Below are positions 9,077 to 17,368 of a stretch of DNA of 64,000 bases, piece by piece. The position numbers and the translations under genes were made by a program. The stretch's first letter is position 1, and every line of letters starts with the position of its first letter. Below the pieces are notes generated by a model. The model was not told where the DNA came from. It saw nothing but the letters and a program-made list of their open reading frames with translations, and did no database searches. Origin of the DNA: Cytophagaceae bacterium (GTDB lineage: Bacteria > Bacteroidota > Bacteroidia > Cytophagales > Spirosomataceae); assembly GCA_005791165.1 (NCBI GenBank), contig SXXW01000016.1, positions 1 through 64,000 of the forward strand, in the 5' to 3' direction.

Positions 9077-9413
9077 ACCCTATATCCAATACGATTTTCA
9101 GATTGGCTTTCAACTGTGAAATTTGGGTTTTAGACAGCGAGCCAATTTTCTTCATCATTCTATTGTTGTCAATCGCCCGGATTTGGTCTACGAGAATATC
9201 ACTTAATTGATCTAATATTCCTTGGTTCAAATGCACTCTTAAAATAGTGGCACCCAAATTGATTTGTGAAGTAATGGGGCAAATTAACGTAGAGGGATGT
9301 ACGACATTCATCAAATTTGTTTGAACGACAACCACTGGCCTTGTTTTACCAGGTTCGGTTCCCCGACTAGGACTTAAATTGGCCAGCCAAATTTCGTATT
9401 GATTAATCTTCAT
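9075..9413 (-). CDS. MazF/PemK-family toxin of a type II toxin-antitoxin pair
   Basis: A 112-residue protein of the usual MazF size. I choose the start at 9413 (MKINQYEIWLANLSP) because the family begins with this strand; the longer frame from 9428 only adds MSYLE. Family motifs are GEIW-like YEIWLANLSP, GTEPGKTRPVVVVQ, the STLICPITS strand and LVDQIRAID. Family members are sequence-specific endoribonucleases acting on mRNA. It overlaps the upstream antitoxin gene by 11 nt, a typical translational coupling. The Arg in KTRPVVVV and the Thr/Ser of the CPITS strand, needed for RNA cleavage in the family, are present, so the toxin looks intact. Confidence 0.88.
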   Translation of the reverse strand: MKINQYEIWLANLSPSRGTEPGKTRPVVVVQTNLMNVVHPSTLICPITSQINLGATILRVHLNQGILDQLSDILVDQIRAIDNNRMMKKIGSLSKTQISQLKANLKIVLDIG

Positions 9414-9633
9414 CTCTAAATAACTCAAACTCTTTCAATATTTCCAAAGAATTCTCGCTAACCAGGTTTGACTCTTGACTTAGTTGATTTTTTAATATGC
9501 GCCTCTTCTGATAGATATTATATAAATTCACCGCTTCATTAATGTATCTATTTCTAGCTATTTTTAAATGAAGAGTGATTTCTTCTGCCTCTGCATAAAT
9601 AGGATCGTCAAGTTTTAAGGACAGTATTTTCAT
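9403..9633 (-). CDS. Antitoxin paired with the MazF-type toxin (ribbon-helix-helix-like)
   Basis: A 76-residue protein directly upstream of and overlapping the toxin gene. The N terminus (MKILSLKLDDPIYAEAEEIT) forms a short beta strand followed by helices, and ARNRYINEAVNLYN resembles the second helix of CopG/ribbon-helix-helix DNA-binding domains. The acidic, flexible C terminus (LEILKEFELFRDED) is the expected toxin-neutralising part. The gene lies behind a palindrome that overlaps its own -7 box, consistent with autoregulation. The family assignment is by pattern; the antitoxin role rests mainly on the position. Confidence 0.75.
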   Translation of the reverse strand: MKILSLKLDDPIYAEAEEITLHLKIARNRYINEAVNLYNIYQKRRILKNQLSQESNLVSENSLEILKEFELFRDED

Positions 9634-9645
9634 CTCATTTTTTTA

Positions 9646-9653
9646 CAAAAGTA
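9646..9653 (-). promoter_or_regulatory. Candidate -7 box for the toxin-antitoxin operon
   Basis: On the minus strand this is TACTTTTG (TAnnTTTG), 13 nt upstream of the antitoxin start. It touches the palindromic region 9647-9675. Confidence 0.5.
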
Positions 9654-9659
9654 TACATT

Positions 9660-9675
9660 AAAAGTATATACTTTT
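9660..9675. promoter_or_regulatory. Palindromic operator candidate between toxin-antitoxin and phoD-like gene
   Basis: AAAAGTATATACTTTT is a perfect 16-bp palindrome. A further half site AAAAGTATA lies at 9647-9655. Together they cover the space between two divergent TACTTTTG boxes, as expected of an autoregulated toxin-antitoxin operator. Confidence 0.55.
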
Positions 9676-9682
9676 ACTTTTG
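9675..9682 (+). promoter_or_regulatory. Candidate -7 box for the PhoD-like gene
   Basis: TACTTTTG on the + strand, 38 nt before the start codon at 9721. It abuts the antitoxin palindrome, so toxin-antitoxin regulation could also affect this gene. Confidence 0.45.
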
Positions 9683-9720
9683 AGTAATTTTCTTTAATTT
9701 AATTATTTAATCGGATTTTC

Positions 9721-11130
9721 ATGAAGGTATTTTTTAAACGATTTTTATTTTTCACTGTATTGTTTTTGGCTTTTTATGTCAAAATGGCTGCTCAGCAAGT
9801 GTATTTCACGACGGGCTTTAAAGTCAGCGAGCTAAGTTCTGATCATGCGACCGTTTGGACTCGATTGTGTGAAAAGGAAAACCCCAATCCCGTTGTTCAT
9901 CAACGGCTTAATCAGGTTTTTAGACATCCCATTAATTTTGACGAAAACATGCCCATTGCCAAAATGGACGGCGGGGTTCTTGGAACTTCAGGTTGGGTTC
10001 GAATTATCCTAAAATCAGGCCCCTCAGAAATTTCAAGTGGCTGGTTGGCAGCCAGTCAAGAGAGGGATTTTACTGTTTTCTATTCCTTTAAGGAGTTGAA
10101 ACCTAATACCCGTTATGAAGTTAGGCTGGAGGGGAAGTCGACTGAAAAAGGGTTGGTTCAGCAAGTAAAAGGGAATTTCACGACGGCTCCAGGTATGTAC
10201 GATAAAAAGGAATTGAACCTGACAACCTCTACCTGTCAGTATTTTTGGAGCCATGATGATTCATTAAAAGGATTCCATACCTATAACAGTATGGCTCTTT
10301 TGAAACCGGATCTTTTTGTCCAAACAGGGGATTATGTATATTATGATAAGCCGGGACCTATGGCGAATACGCCTGAAAAAGCGCGGCATAAATGGCATGC
10401 GATGGATGCTTGGCCTTCCTTAAAATCATTTTTTCAGTTTACGCCTGTGTTTATGCTGAAGGACGACCATGATTTATTGGCCGATGATGTGCATCCAGGG
10501 TCGACTAATTTTGGCCAACTGACCATTTCGGATGGCTTAAAAATTTGGCATGAAAATGTACCATTAGCGGATAAGCCCTATCGGACTTTGCGCTGGGGGA
10601 AAGATGTTCAGTTATGGTTTTTAGAGGGGCGGGAATATCGAAGCAATAACGATATGCCAGATGGGGCAGCAAAAACTATTTGGGGAAATGAGCAAAAAAA
10701 TTGGCTCATTAATACGCTGCAAAACTCAGACGCGACTTATAAAATCATTTTTTCTCCTACACCGATTGTTGGCCCCGACCGGGGAGCTAAGGCTGACAAC
10801 CATTCAAATCTTGCTTTTAAATCAGAAGGGGATTGGGCGAGGAGCTTGTTGACTGACCAAAAGGCCATCGTTGTTAATGGGGATCGGCATTGGCAATATG
10901 TTTCTAAGGATGCGACGACGGGATTAATGGAGTTTGGTTCAGGGCCGGTAAGTGACTTTCATGCGCAGGGTTGGCCACCAAATGAGAAAAGACCTGAGCA
11001 TCAGTTCCTTCGTGTAGCAGGTGGTTTTCTTGGTATTAAAATGGTTTATGAACAGCAAAAACCCATTTTATACATGACTCATTATGACGTAATGGGAAAG
11101 AAGTTGCACGAAGAAAGAATCAAAAATTAA
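9721..11130 (+). CDS. Exported PhoD-like alkaline phosphatase/phosphodiesterase family protein
   Basis: A 469-residue protein with a signal peptide (about residues 1-25, ending MAAQ). An N-terminal beta-sandwich (about 30-155, with TTGFKVSELSSDHATVWTR and YEVRL) precedes a metallophosphatase domain. Metal-ligand motifs are visible: GDYVYYD (Asp204), MLKDDHD (Asp249, His250) and VNGDRHWQY (Asp388, His390). This is the PhoD/DUF7800-like arrangement. Family enzymes cleave phosphomonoesters or phosphodiesters and use Fe and Ca; many Bacteroidota paralogues are uncharacterised. It is monocistronic by spacing (88 nt to the next gene) and shares a promoter region with the toxin-antitoxin pair. Substrate unknown. 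Confidence 0.85.
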   Translation: MKVFFKRFLFFTVLFLAFYVKMAAQQVYFTTGFKVSELSSDHATVWTRLCEKENPNPVVHQRLNQVFRHPINFDENMPIAKMDGGVLGTSGWVRIILKSGPSEISSGWLAASQERDFTVFYSFKELKPNTRYEVRLEGKSTEKGLVQQVKGNFTTAPGMYDKKELNLTTSTCQYFWSHDDSLKGFHTYNSMALLKPDLFVQTGDYVYYDKPGPMANTPEKARHKWHAMDAWPSLKSFFQFTPVFMLKDDHDLLADDVHPGSTNFGQLTISDGLKIWHENVPLADKPYRTLRWGKDVQLWFLEGREYRSNNDMPDGAAKTIWGNEQKNWLINTLQNSDATYKIIFSPTPIVGPDRGAKADNHSNLAFKSEGDWARSLLTDQKAIVVNGDRHWQYVSKDATTGLMEFGSGPVSDFHAQGWPPNEKRPEHQFLRVAGGFLGIKMVYEQQKPILYMTHYDVMGKKLHEERIKN

Positions 11131-11218
11131 GCATGCATTATCCATTTTTATTGGTTAATTTCAAAAAATATATCTCTTTTGAGCGATCTTTAAAACCTAA
11201 ATTAAACCTATCATTGCT

Positions 11219-11815
11219 ATGAAAAATGTACTCATTGTTGCCATTCTGTTTTTGAGTTTCCAACAAACATCTCTGGCCAAAGAACCCAAATTAAAAAAGA
11301 TTTTTACAGGTAAAAACCTGGATGGTTGGAAATTACCAGAAGATCTAACTTGTTGGCGTGCCGAAAAAGGCATCCTCTACGTTCGCAACAACGCGGCTAG
11401 AAAGGGAAGTAATTTGTGGACGGAGAAGACGTATACCAATTTCATTTTTCAAGCAGATTATCTCTTAGGGGATGGGGTGGTTGACTCGGGTGTTTGGTTG
11501 CGTTCAGAAAATGACCAAATACAAATAGGCATATCGGGTTCATTAAAGCGAGACTTAACGGGTTCACCTTATATTCCAAAACTTAGATATCCAGTCGAAG
11601 CGAAGGGCGCTTTGGCGTTAATCAAGCCAACGGATTGGAACACGATGAAAATTAAAATGGAGGGTAAAACCTATACCGTTTGGTTAAATGGCGTGGAGGT
11701 GATGACGTATACTTCTGAAACAATTCCAGCTTCAGGACCTGTGGGACTTCAATTGCATCCTGGAAATACCATGTCAATTCAATACCGCAACATCCGCTTG
11801 GCTGAGTTGCCTTAA
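11219..11815 (+). CDS. Exported DUF1080 protein (3-keto-glycoside hydrolase-type)
   Basis: A 198-residue protein with signal peptide MKNVLIVAILFLSFQQTSLA followed by one concanavalin-like DUF1080 domain: FTGKNLDGWK at the start, the FIFQADYLL strand, SGVWLRSE, DWNTMKIKMEGKTYTVWLNG and GPVGLQLHPG. Pfam names this domain 3-keto-disaccharide hydrolase, and characterised members remove 3-keto-sugars from oxidised glycosides. It acts in the periplasm. Its stop codon lies 3 nt from that of the converging TonB-dependent receptor gene. An oxidase partner could be the Gfo/Idh/MocA protein at 59.3-60.7 kb, but that is 48 kb away. Confidence 0.85.
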   Translation: MKNVLIVAILFLSFQQTSLAKEPKLKKIFTGKNLDGWKLPEDLTCWRAEKGILYVRNNAARKGSNLWTEKTYTNFIFQADYLLGDGVVDSGVWLRSENDQIQIGISGSLKRDLTGSPYIPKLRYPVEAKGALALIKPTDWNTMKIKMEGKTYTVWLNGVEVMTYTSETIPASGPVGLQLHPGNTMSIQYRNIRLAELP

Positions 11816-11818
11816 CGA

Positions 11819-14227
11819 TTAAAAATCTTTTTCGCCGTAATCTGTTTTGGTTGATTTTACTTTTTGGCCACGGTCATTAATTCTAAATCCAAGGCTTTGC
11901 TGAAAGACGCGATCCCATTTTCGATAGTCTGTGCTACTATGAAAATCTCGGGTTTGAGTTTGTATCGTTTGGATGTTGGTGTTGAAAATATTTTGTGCTT
12001 GGAAGGTCAAACTGCCTTTGTTTTGCCAAAGCGTATACTTTAAACTGGCATTGGACAGCAACAATTCAGAGTCAATTCCTTGTGTAGTTACTGATCTCGA
12101 TAGGTAGTTAAAATCCCATGCAAACCGAAGTCTTGGTAAAATATCGATGACCGTATTTCCATTGAAATTATAATTAAAACTATTTTGAGTGGTCTCAATC
12201 CCATTGAATTTTCCCTGTACATCAAACTGATATAAATTTCCAGATAGGTAAATTTTCCAATTTTTTGTCGCCTTGATTTCGGTTGTAAACTCCATTCCGG
12301 TGGATTGGGAATTACCAGCGTTTGTATAGGTCCTTCCTAAAATTGTTCTGGAGTAAATTTCGTTGACTCTAAAAACTTTATCTTTTAGGATATTCACATA
12401 GGCTGTCGCTGTGAAAGATATGTTAGTATATGACTTACTTAATCCCGTTTCAAATACATCCGCTATTTCAGGTAACAAATTAGGATCTCCGTTTTCAATG
12501 GTCTCTGCATGTCGGTGGTTTTTAAAAGGGGACATTAATTTAGTGGTGGGCCTGTCAATTCTACGGCTATAGGCCAGGCGAAGCGAATGGGATTCTGATA
12601 ATTTCCATTGTCCTTGGAACGATGGAAAAAGATAAATTTGGTCTAAAGCATAGATTTTGTTAGGCTCCGCAAGGTGGGTAAGTTGGCGACTTAACATTTC
12701 GGATCGAAGTCCAAAGCCGTAGGTGAACAAATTTTTCACTCCACCCCATTGGATATAAGGAGCGTGAATTTTTTGTGTTAAATTCATTTGATCACTGAAA
12801 TTAGGATCCGAATTCCATTGCTGGTTTGCCGGATTTAATCGCTCAAATAAAAAGTTTCCATCATGCTGAATTTGACGGATATGATAGCCAATTTCTAATT
12901 TTCTATTGTTTGATAATGGTAGAGAATAGTCAATTTGAAATCTTAAGGCTGTCAGTGGACTCGTTTCGGTAGACCGTTCCCAAAGCAACAATTTGTTTGT
13001 CCCTTCATAGGTATCGAAATTATTTAACGGCCCTCCTAATTCTGAATATTCATACAGAGCCAAAGTCGTTAATTTACTTTTGTTTGTATATGTGTGTGTA
13101 TAGTCAGCAGTGAATGTTTGAAATTTCCCGGAACGAACAAATAAGTTTTGATTGTAAAATTCTTTTAAGGGGGATTTAAATTGATTTGAAAATAGTGACG
13201 GCGAACTTCCTGTCTGAATAAAATCTTGGTAATGTAAATTAGCCATTCGATCTGTTTGTTTTTCGCCTATGTAGGCAGACCAATTGATTAAATCGGTGGA
13301 TTTGGGGTAAAAGCTTCCTCCTGTTCGTAATGAATATTGAAAATCCTTGTAGTCTCTTATTCCTTTTGAGGGCATATAAGTTAACGTGTCTTTGAAGATA
13401 GTTCTTATTTCTCCTACGCGAAATCCCTCAATATCAAATCGCCGATAATCAGCCGCCGCAAAAATATTCCATTTTTTTTCTGCGTAGGTCCACATCAAAT
13501 CACCACCCCATCGAAGAGGATTTGTACCTCCATTCATCAAATTTCCTGACCAGGAAGTTCCTATTCTACTGTCTTTTTTAGTGACGATATTAATCATTCC
13601 AGCCTTTCCATCAGCATCATATTTAGCGGAGGGGGTGGTTAATACTTCAATACTCTCAATTAAGTTGGCCGGAATTTGTGCTAAAATATCAGCCGGAGTT
13701 CGACTTGAGGGTTTGCCATCGACTAATAAAACAAATCCCGAACTACCTCTCAAAGAGATATTTCCTTCAATATTAACCGTGACAGAGGGTAATCGCTGAA
13801 TCAATTCAAGGCCAGTTCCATTGGCCGCATTCTGAAATTGACGTGCATTAAAAACCTGTTTGTCTATTTGTGTGGTATTAGAAGCTCGTTCTCCTTGGAC
13901 AAATACCTCATTCAAAAGTGTATTTTCAGGTTTTAAACGAATGTTAAATAAAGTGCTTGAAGCGATTATGGTTTCTTTAACTGAACGATAATTTAGCGCT
14001 TGAACATAGAGATAAGCAATATTTCCCGGTATTTTTTTAAAGCTAAATTTCCCCAGCGTGTCGCTTAAGGTGCCTTGGAAAACGGTGGAATCATTTTTCC
14101 AAAGACTTACATTTGCAAATTGAATTGCTTTGCCCGATTTTTCATCCTGGACAGTTCCTGAAATGGACTGGCCATTGAGGTTAAATAAATGCAAGAGTAT
14201 GATGGAAGTAAATAGGTAAGTTTTCAC
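11819..14227 (-). CDS. TonB-dependent outer membrane receptor (non-SusC, OMP_b-brl_3 type)
   Basis: An 802-residue receptor with signal peptide (ending LNGQ), a carboxypeptidase-regulatory-like domain (about 20-110; ISGTVQDEKSGKAIQFANVSL), a plug (about 125-215) with RLPSVTVN, GNISLRGSSGFVLLVDGKP and IESIEVLTTPSAKYDADG, and a barrel of about 580 residues. This matches the outer-membrane beta-barrel family with N-terminal CarboxypepD_reg repeat, not SusC: there is no SusD neighbour and it is about 250 residues shorter. It has no TonB-box-like text I can identify with certainty. Its substrate is unknown; neighbours (DUF1080, GH16) suggest sugars, but metals or peptides are possible. Confidence 0.88.
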   Translation of the reverse strand: MKTYLFTSIILLHLFNLNGQSISGTVQDEKSGKAIQFANVSLWKNDSTVFQGTLSDTLGKFSFKKIPGNIAYLYVQALNYRSVKETIIASSTLFNIRLKPENTLLNEVFVQGERASNTTQIDKQVFNARQFQNAANGTGLELIQRLPSVTVNIEGNISLRGSSGFVLLVDGKPSSRTPADILAQIPANLIESIEVLTTPSAKYDADGKAGMINIVTKKDSRIGTSWSGNLMNGGTNPLRWGGDLMWTYAEKKWNIFAAADYRRFDIEGFRVGEIRTIFKDTLTYMPSKGIRDYKDFQYSLRTGGSFYPKSTDLINWSAYIGEKQTDRMANLHYQDFIQTGSSPSLFSNQFKSPLKEFYNQNLFVRSGKFQTFTADYTHTYTNKSKLTTLALYEYSELGGPLNNFDTYEGTNKLLLWERSTETSPLTALRFQIDYSLPLSNNRKLEIGYHIRQIQHDGNFLFERLNPANQQWNSDPNFSDQMNLTQKIHAPYIQWGGVKNLFTYGFGLRSEMLSRQLTHLAEPNKIYALDQIYLFPSFQGQWKLSESHSLRLAYSRRIDRPTTKLMSPFKNHRHAETIENGDPNLLPEIADVFETGLSKSYTNISFTATAYVNILKDKVFRVNEIYSRTILGRTYTNAGNSQSTGMEFTTEIKATKNWKIYLSGNLYQFDVQGKFNGIETTQNSFNYNFNGNTVIDILPRLRFAWDFNYLSRSVTTQGIDSELLLSNASLKYTLWQNKGSLTFQAQNIFNTNIQTIQTQTRDFHSSTDYRKWDRVFQQSLGFRINDRGQKVKSTKTDYGEKDF

Positions 14228-14231
14228 TTGA

Positions 14232-14239
14232 CAAAAATA
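14232..14239 (-). promoter_or_regulatory. Candidate -7 box very close to the receptor start
   Basis: On the minus strand TATTTTTG (TAnnTTTG) ends only 4 nt from the ATG at 14227. If used, the transcript would be leaderless or nearly so. Confidence 0.3.
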
Positions 14240-14291
14240 GCTATTATATTGGTAGATATTAATAAAACTTTGGTTACTAATTCATTAAAAT

Positions 14292-15086
14292 ATGCAGGGA
14301 AATAAATGGAATTTCATTTTCGCTTTCATTTTGTATGGCCTAGCCCAACAAGTGATTTTGGGTCAAAGACCTGCTCAGGGACCTATCTCGATGGATAAAT
14401 TCAATCCAGTTAATCTGGGTTATTCATTGGTTTGGGAAGATGAATTTAATGGAAGCCAATTGGACACCTTAAAGTGGAACCCCCGCGGTTTAGGCAAGCG
14501 TGCCTTAGGTTATGTGTCGACGGAAGCGATCCAAGTCAAAGATGGGCTTTTGAATTTATATGCCTTAAAAAGAAATGATTCAATTCTGATTAGTGCGGTT
14601 GGGACACAAGGAAAATTTATGCCGCAATATGGCTACTTTGAATGTAAAGCAAAGCTTCAAAATTCTCCTGGCGTTTGGGGCGCTTTTTGGTTACAATCTC
14701 CCCAGTTGGCCGGTGGAACTGACCCAAAAATATATGGAGCTGAGGTGGATATCATGGAGTTTTTTAAAAAATTAGGGACTGATATTGTGTCTCACAATGT
14801 GCATTGGGGACCATATGGGGCGGGCCAACAAACCACCCGGGGGATGCAAAGTTATCTCAAGGGAGTTAGTTCAGGTTTTCACACATTTGGATTATTATGG
14901 ACTCCAGAAACCTATTCTTTTTACATCGATGGACTTAAGTTTTATGAAGTTTTCGCTGGGGTTTCTCAAATTCCCGAATACCTGATTTTAAGTATGGAGA
15001 TTCCAAGCGTCTTGGCCGACATAAGTAAAACTATTTTTCCGGATGTTTTTTCGGTGGATTATGTGAAGGTGTATCAGAAAAAATAA
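14292..15086 (+). CDS. Exported GH16-family endo-glycosidase
   Basis: A 264-residue secreted enzyme (signal peptide to about residue 24, ending ILGQ) with a single GH16 jelly-roll. The catalytic signature is Glu151-Val-Asp153-Ile-Met-Glu156 in GAEVDIMEFF, which has the bulged E-x-D-x-x-E form of laminarinase, agarase and carrageenase-type members; Glu151 is the predicted nucleophile and Glu156 the acid/base. The opening LVWEDEFNG and closing VDYVKVYQKK are standard GH16 ends, so the protein is complete. The likely role is cutting internal beta-1,3 or beta-1,4 bonds of glucans or galactans. It is divergent from the receptor gene and followed by a decayed sulfatase-tail remnant. Confidence 0.9.
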   Translation: MQGNKWNFIFAFILYGLAQQVILGQRPAQGPISMDKFNPVNLGYSLVWEDEFNGSQLDTLKWNPRGLGKRALGYVSTEAIQVKDGLLNLYALKRNDSILISAVGTQGKFMPQYGYFECKAKLQNSPGVWGAFWLQSPQLAGGTDPKIYGAEVDIMEFFKKLGTDIVSHNVHWGPYGAGQQTTRGMQSYLKGVSSGFHTFGLLWTPETYSFYIDGLKFYEVFAGVSQIPEYLILSMEIPSVLADISKTIFPDVFSVDYVKVYQKK

Positions 15087-15121
15087 TTTGGTTCTGGAGA
15101 GAATTGAATCGGCATGAATCC

Positions 15122-15262
15122 TTTATCAAAGATTTTATATCTTTGAATTTAGGAACTATTCATTTGAAACCAGGAAACGGTAAGCTTACATTAATGAGCC
15201 AAAATTTGTTCAAGCCAAATGAACTTGATATTAAATTAGTGACGCTAAGGCGTATAAATTAA
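15122..15262 (+). pseudogene. Remnant of a sulfatase-associated C-terminal domain
   Basis: Between the GH16 stop and the next sulfatase there is an open frame without a start that ends in TAA at 15260-15262. It reads FISLNLGTIHLKPGNGKLTL, then MSQNLFKPNELDIKLVTLRR and IN. It lines up with the last 45 residues of the stand-alone protein at 16787-17278: GTIxLxxG, then K-T/L, SQ, F, LDxR/KxVxLxxxN. The frame can be followed back to about 15086 but without recognisable homology. I read it as the tail of a lost gene of the same domain family, left by deletion or by recombination between duplicated sulfatase units. Confidence 0.6.
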
Positions 15263-15272
15263 CCTAAATGCT

Positions 15273-16784
15273 ATGAAAAATTTACTCACTTTATTTTTGT
15301 CCTTTAGCACATTTGTTTCATTTAGCCAGAAGCCCAACATCATTTTTATATTTTCTGATGACCATACTACTCAGGCCATTAGCGCCTATGGAAGTAAAAT
15401 CGCCAAAACGCCTAACATCGACCGTATTGCAAAGGCAGGTGCCATTTTGTACAATAACGTAGTAACTAATTCCATTTGTGGGCCTAGTCGGGCTACCTTA
15501 TTAACCGGAAAATTCAGCCACATGAATGGCTATAAGGTGAATGAAAAAGTGTTTAATATAGACCAAGCGGTTTTTCCTGAGGCCTTGCAAAAAAATGGAT
15601 ATCAAACTGCTTGGGTCGGAAAAATGCATTTAGGTGCCCTTCCGCATGGCTTTGATTTTTTAAATGTGTTACCTGGCCAAGGATTTTATTACAATCCCGA
15701 TTTCATTAATAAGAACAATGAAAAGATACAATACGAAGGCTATGTGTCGAATTTGATTACTAAATTTTCAAAGGAGTGGCTGGAGCAAAGAGATAAATCT
15801 AAGCCCTTTTTCATGGTGGTTGGTCATAAAGCTACTCATCGCGAATGGTTTCCGGATATACAGGATTTAGGTTCTTATGATGATGTGACTTTCCCAATTC
15901 CGGATAATTTTTACGATACCTATGAAGGAAGGCCTGCCGCTCGTGATCAAGATATGACCGTCGATAAAACGATGGTATTGGGCTCAGATTTGAAGGTAAA
16001 TGCCAATTTTAATAACCCAACTTACAAGCGTTTTACGCCTGCTCAAAAAGCTGCTTTTTATGAATACTATCAAAATAAAGTTACCAAGGAATTTGAGGAG
16101 AAGCATTTGACAGGAAAAGCATTGGTGGAGTGGAAATACCAAAGGTATATGAAGGATTATTTGTCAACGGCCCGTTCTTTGGATCGTAATATTGGAGAGC
16201 TTTTGGATTATTTAGACAAAACTGGTTTGTCTAAAAACACCGTAGTTATTTATGCCTCTGATCAGGGTTTTTACATGGGGGAGCATGGTTGGTTCGATAA
16301 GCGATTTATCTATGAAGAGTCCCTGAAAACTCCTTTTGTGATTAAGTATCCTGGAAAAATTAAGCCAGGAACTAAGGTCCAACAAGTCGTTTCGAATGTC
16401 GATTGGGCGCCTACCGTTTTAGATATTGCAGGGGTAAAGCCAACCGAAGGAATGCAGGGGAAATCTTTTTATTCGCTGCTCGAAAACCCAAAAAAATCAT
16501 GGGATAATAAATCCTATTACCATTATTATGAATACCCTCAGCCTCATCGTGTGGCTCCGCATTTTGGATTGCGTACTGACCAATATACCTTGGCTAAATT
16601 TTATGGACCTCAAGATTCTTGGGAATTATATGACATCAAAAAGGATCCTAAAAACATGAAGAATTTGTATGGCGATAAAGCTTACGCTGGAGTTATCAAG
16701 AAATTGAAGTCGGAACTCAAGGCAAAAATGATTGAATACAAGGATACCGAGGCCTTAGAATTGTTTAATAAAGACGCTAAATAA
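15273..16784 (+). CDS. Exported S1-family sulfatase
   Basis: A 503-residue secreted sulfatase (signal peptide to about residue 19, FVSFSQ). The formylglycine signature is Cys69 in SICGPSRATLLTGKFSHMNG (C-x-P-S-R), so maturation by an anaerobic or aerobic formylglycine-generating enzyme is required. Metal-site motifs include FIFSDDHT near the N terminus and YASDQGFYMGEHGWFDKR. DDHTTQAISAYG and the tail with SWELYDIKKDPKNMKNLY resemble the group containing glycosaminoglycan-type N-acetylglucosamine-6-sulfatases and many algal-polysaccharide sulfatases. The target sulfate ester is unknown. A separate tail-domain gene starts 2 nt after the stop, suggesting the two proteins act together. Confidence 0.93.
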   Translation: MKNLLTLFLSFSTFVSFSQKPNIIFIFSDDHTTQAISAYGSKIAKTPNIDRIAKAGAILYNNVVTNSICGPSRATLLTGKFSHMNGYKVNEKVFNIDQAVFPEALQKNGYQTAWVGKMHLGALPHGFDFLNVLPGQGFYYNPDFINKNNEKIQYEGYVSNLITKFSKEWLEQRDKSKPFFMVVGHKATHREWFPDIQDLGSYDDVTFPIPDNFYDTYEGRPAARDQDMTVDKTMVLGSDLKVNANFNNPTYKRFTPAQKAAFYEYYQNKVTKEFEEKHLTGKALVEWKYQRYMKDYLSTARSLDRNIGELLDYLDKTGLSKNTVVIYASDQGFYMGEHGWFDKRFIYEESLKTPFVIKYPGKIKPGTKVQQVVSNVDWAPTVLDIAGVKPTEGMQGKSFYSLLENPKKSWDNKSYYHYYEYPQPHRVAPHFGLRTDQYTLAKFYGPQDSWELYDIKKDPKNMKNLYGDKAYAGVIKKLKSELKAKMIEYKDTEALELFNKDAK

Positions 16785-16786
16785 AG

Positions 16787-17278
16787 ATGAAAAGTAGACT
16801 ATTAATGATTTTGTTGAACTGCTTTTTCTTGGGAATGGCAGCTGATGCAGCCCCAAAACCAAGTTTAGTTCGACTAGAAAAAAATGGTACCTTGAGGCTT
16901 AGTGCTGAGAAGGGAAAGGCGATAGGCCCAGAAATAAAGTACATGCCTGAATGGCGGGCATATGGCTGGTTTACCGCTGCAGACCGAGTAGAATGGCAGG
17001 TTCAAGTGCCAGAAGCGGGTATATATGAGGTAAGCATCGAGTATTCAGTGGATAATTTAGAAGCGGGAAAGCAATTTATCTTGTTTAGTTCCTCGGCTAA
17101 TTTGAAAGGAATTGTGGCTCGGAGCGGTTCTTGGGAAACGTATAAATTAGTGAAAGTAGGAACGATTAAATTGAATAAGGGAATACAAAAAATAACTTTT
17201 AAGTCTCAAACTAAATTTGCCAAAGGAGCTATTTTGGATTTAAGGGAGGTCCGATTAAGTCAAGTAAATAAAAATTAA
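16787..17278 (+). CDS. Secreted stand-alone sulfatase tail / carbohydrate-binding-like domain
   Basis: A 163-residue protein with its own signal peptide (MKSRLLMILLNCFFLGMAADA) and one predicted beta-sandwich: VEWQVQVPEAGIYEVSIEYS, then VGTIKLNKGIQKITF and LREVRLSQVN. This is the type of domain often fused to the C terminus of sulfatases and alpha-L-fucosidases; the sulfatase at 62391 shows its beginning (KWNVNILKGRYDFKFKF) in fused form, and the remnant at 15122-15262 shows its end. It starts 2 nt after the sulfatase stop, so the two are translationally coupled. Function as a glycan-binding or stabilising partner of the sulfatase is inferred. No catalytic residues are apparent. Confidence 0.65.
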   Translation: MKSRLLMILLNCFFLGMAADAAPKPSLVRLEKNGTLRLSAEKGKAIGPEIKYMPEWRAYGWFTAADRVEWQVQVPEAGIYEVSIEYSVDNLEAGKQFILFSSSANLKGIVARSGSWETYKLVKVGTIKLNKGIQKITFKSQTKFAKGAILDLREVRLSQVNKN

Positions 17279-17368
17279 ATAGCCTCGATATAAATAAAAC
17301 TTTGAGCATTCCATTTTTTTTACTTCCTTTCCACTTCAATTGTTTTTTAATTTTAAATAGATACTACG

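Noticed and set aside
9421..9428. Earlier ATG for the MazF-type toxin (adds MSYLE)
   Set aside because: The family begins at MKINQYEIW; the longer start would increase the overlap with the antitoxin gene for no gain.
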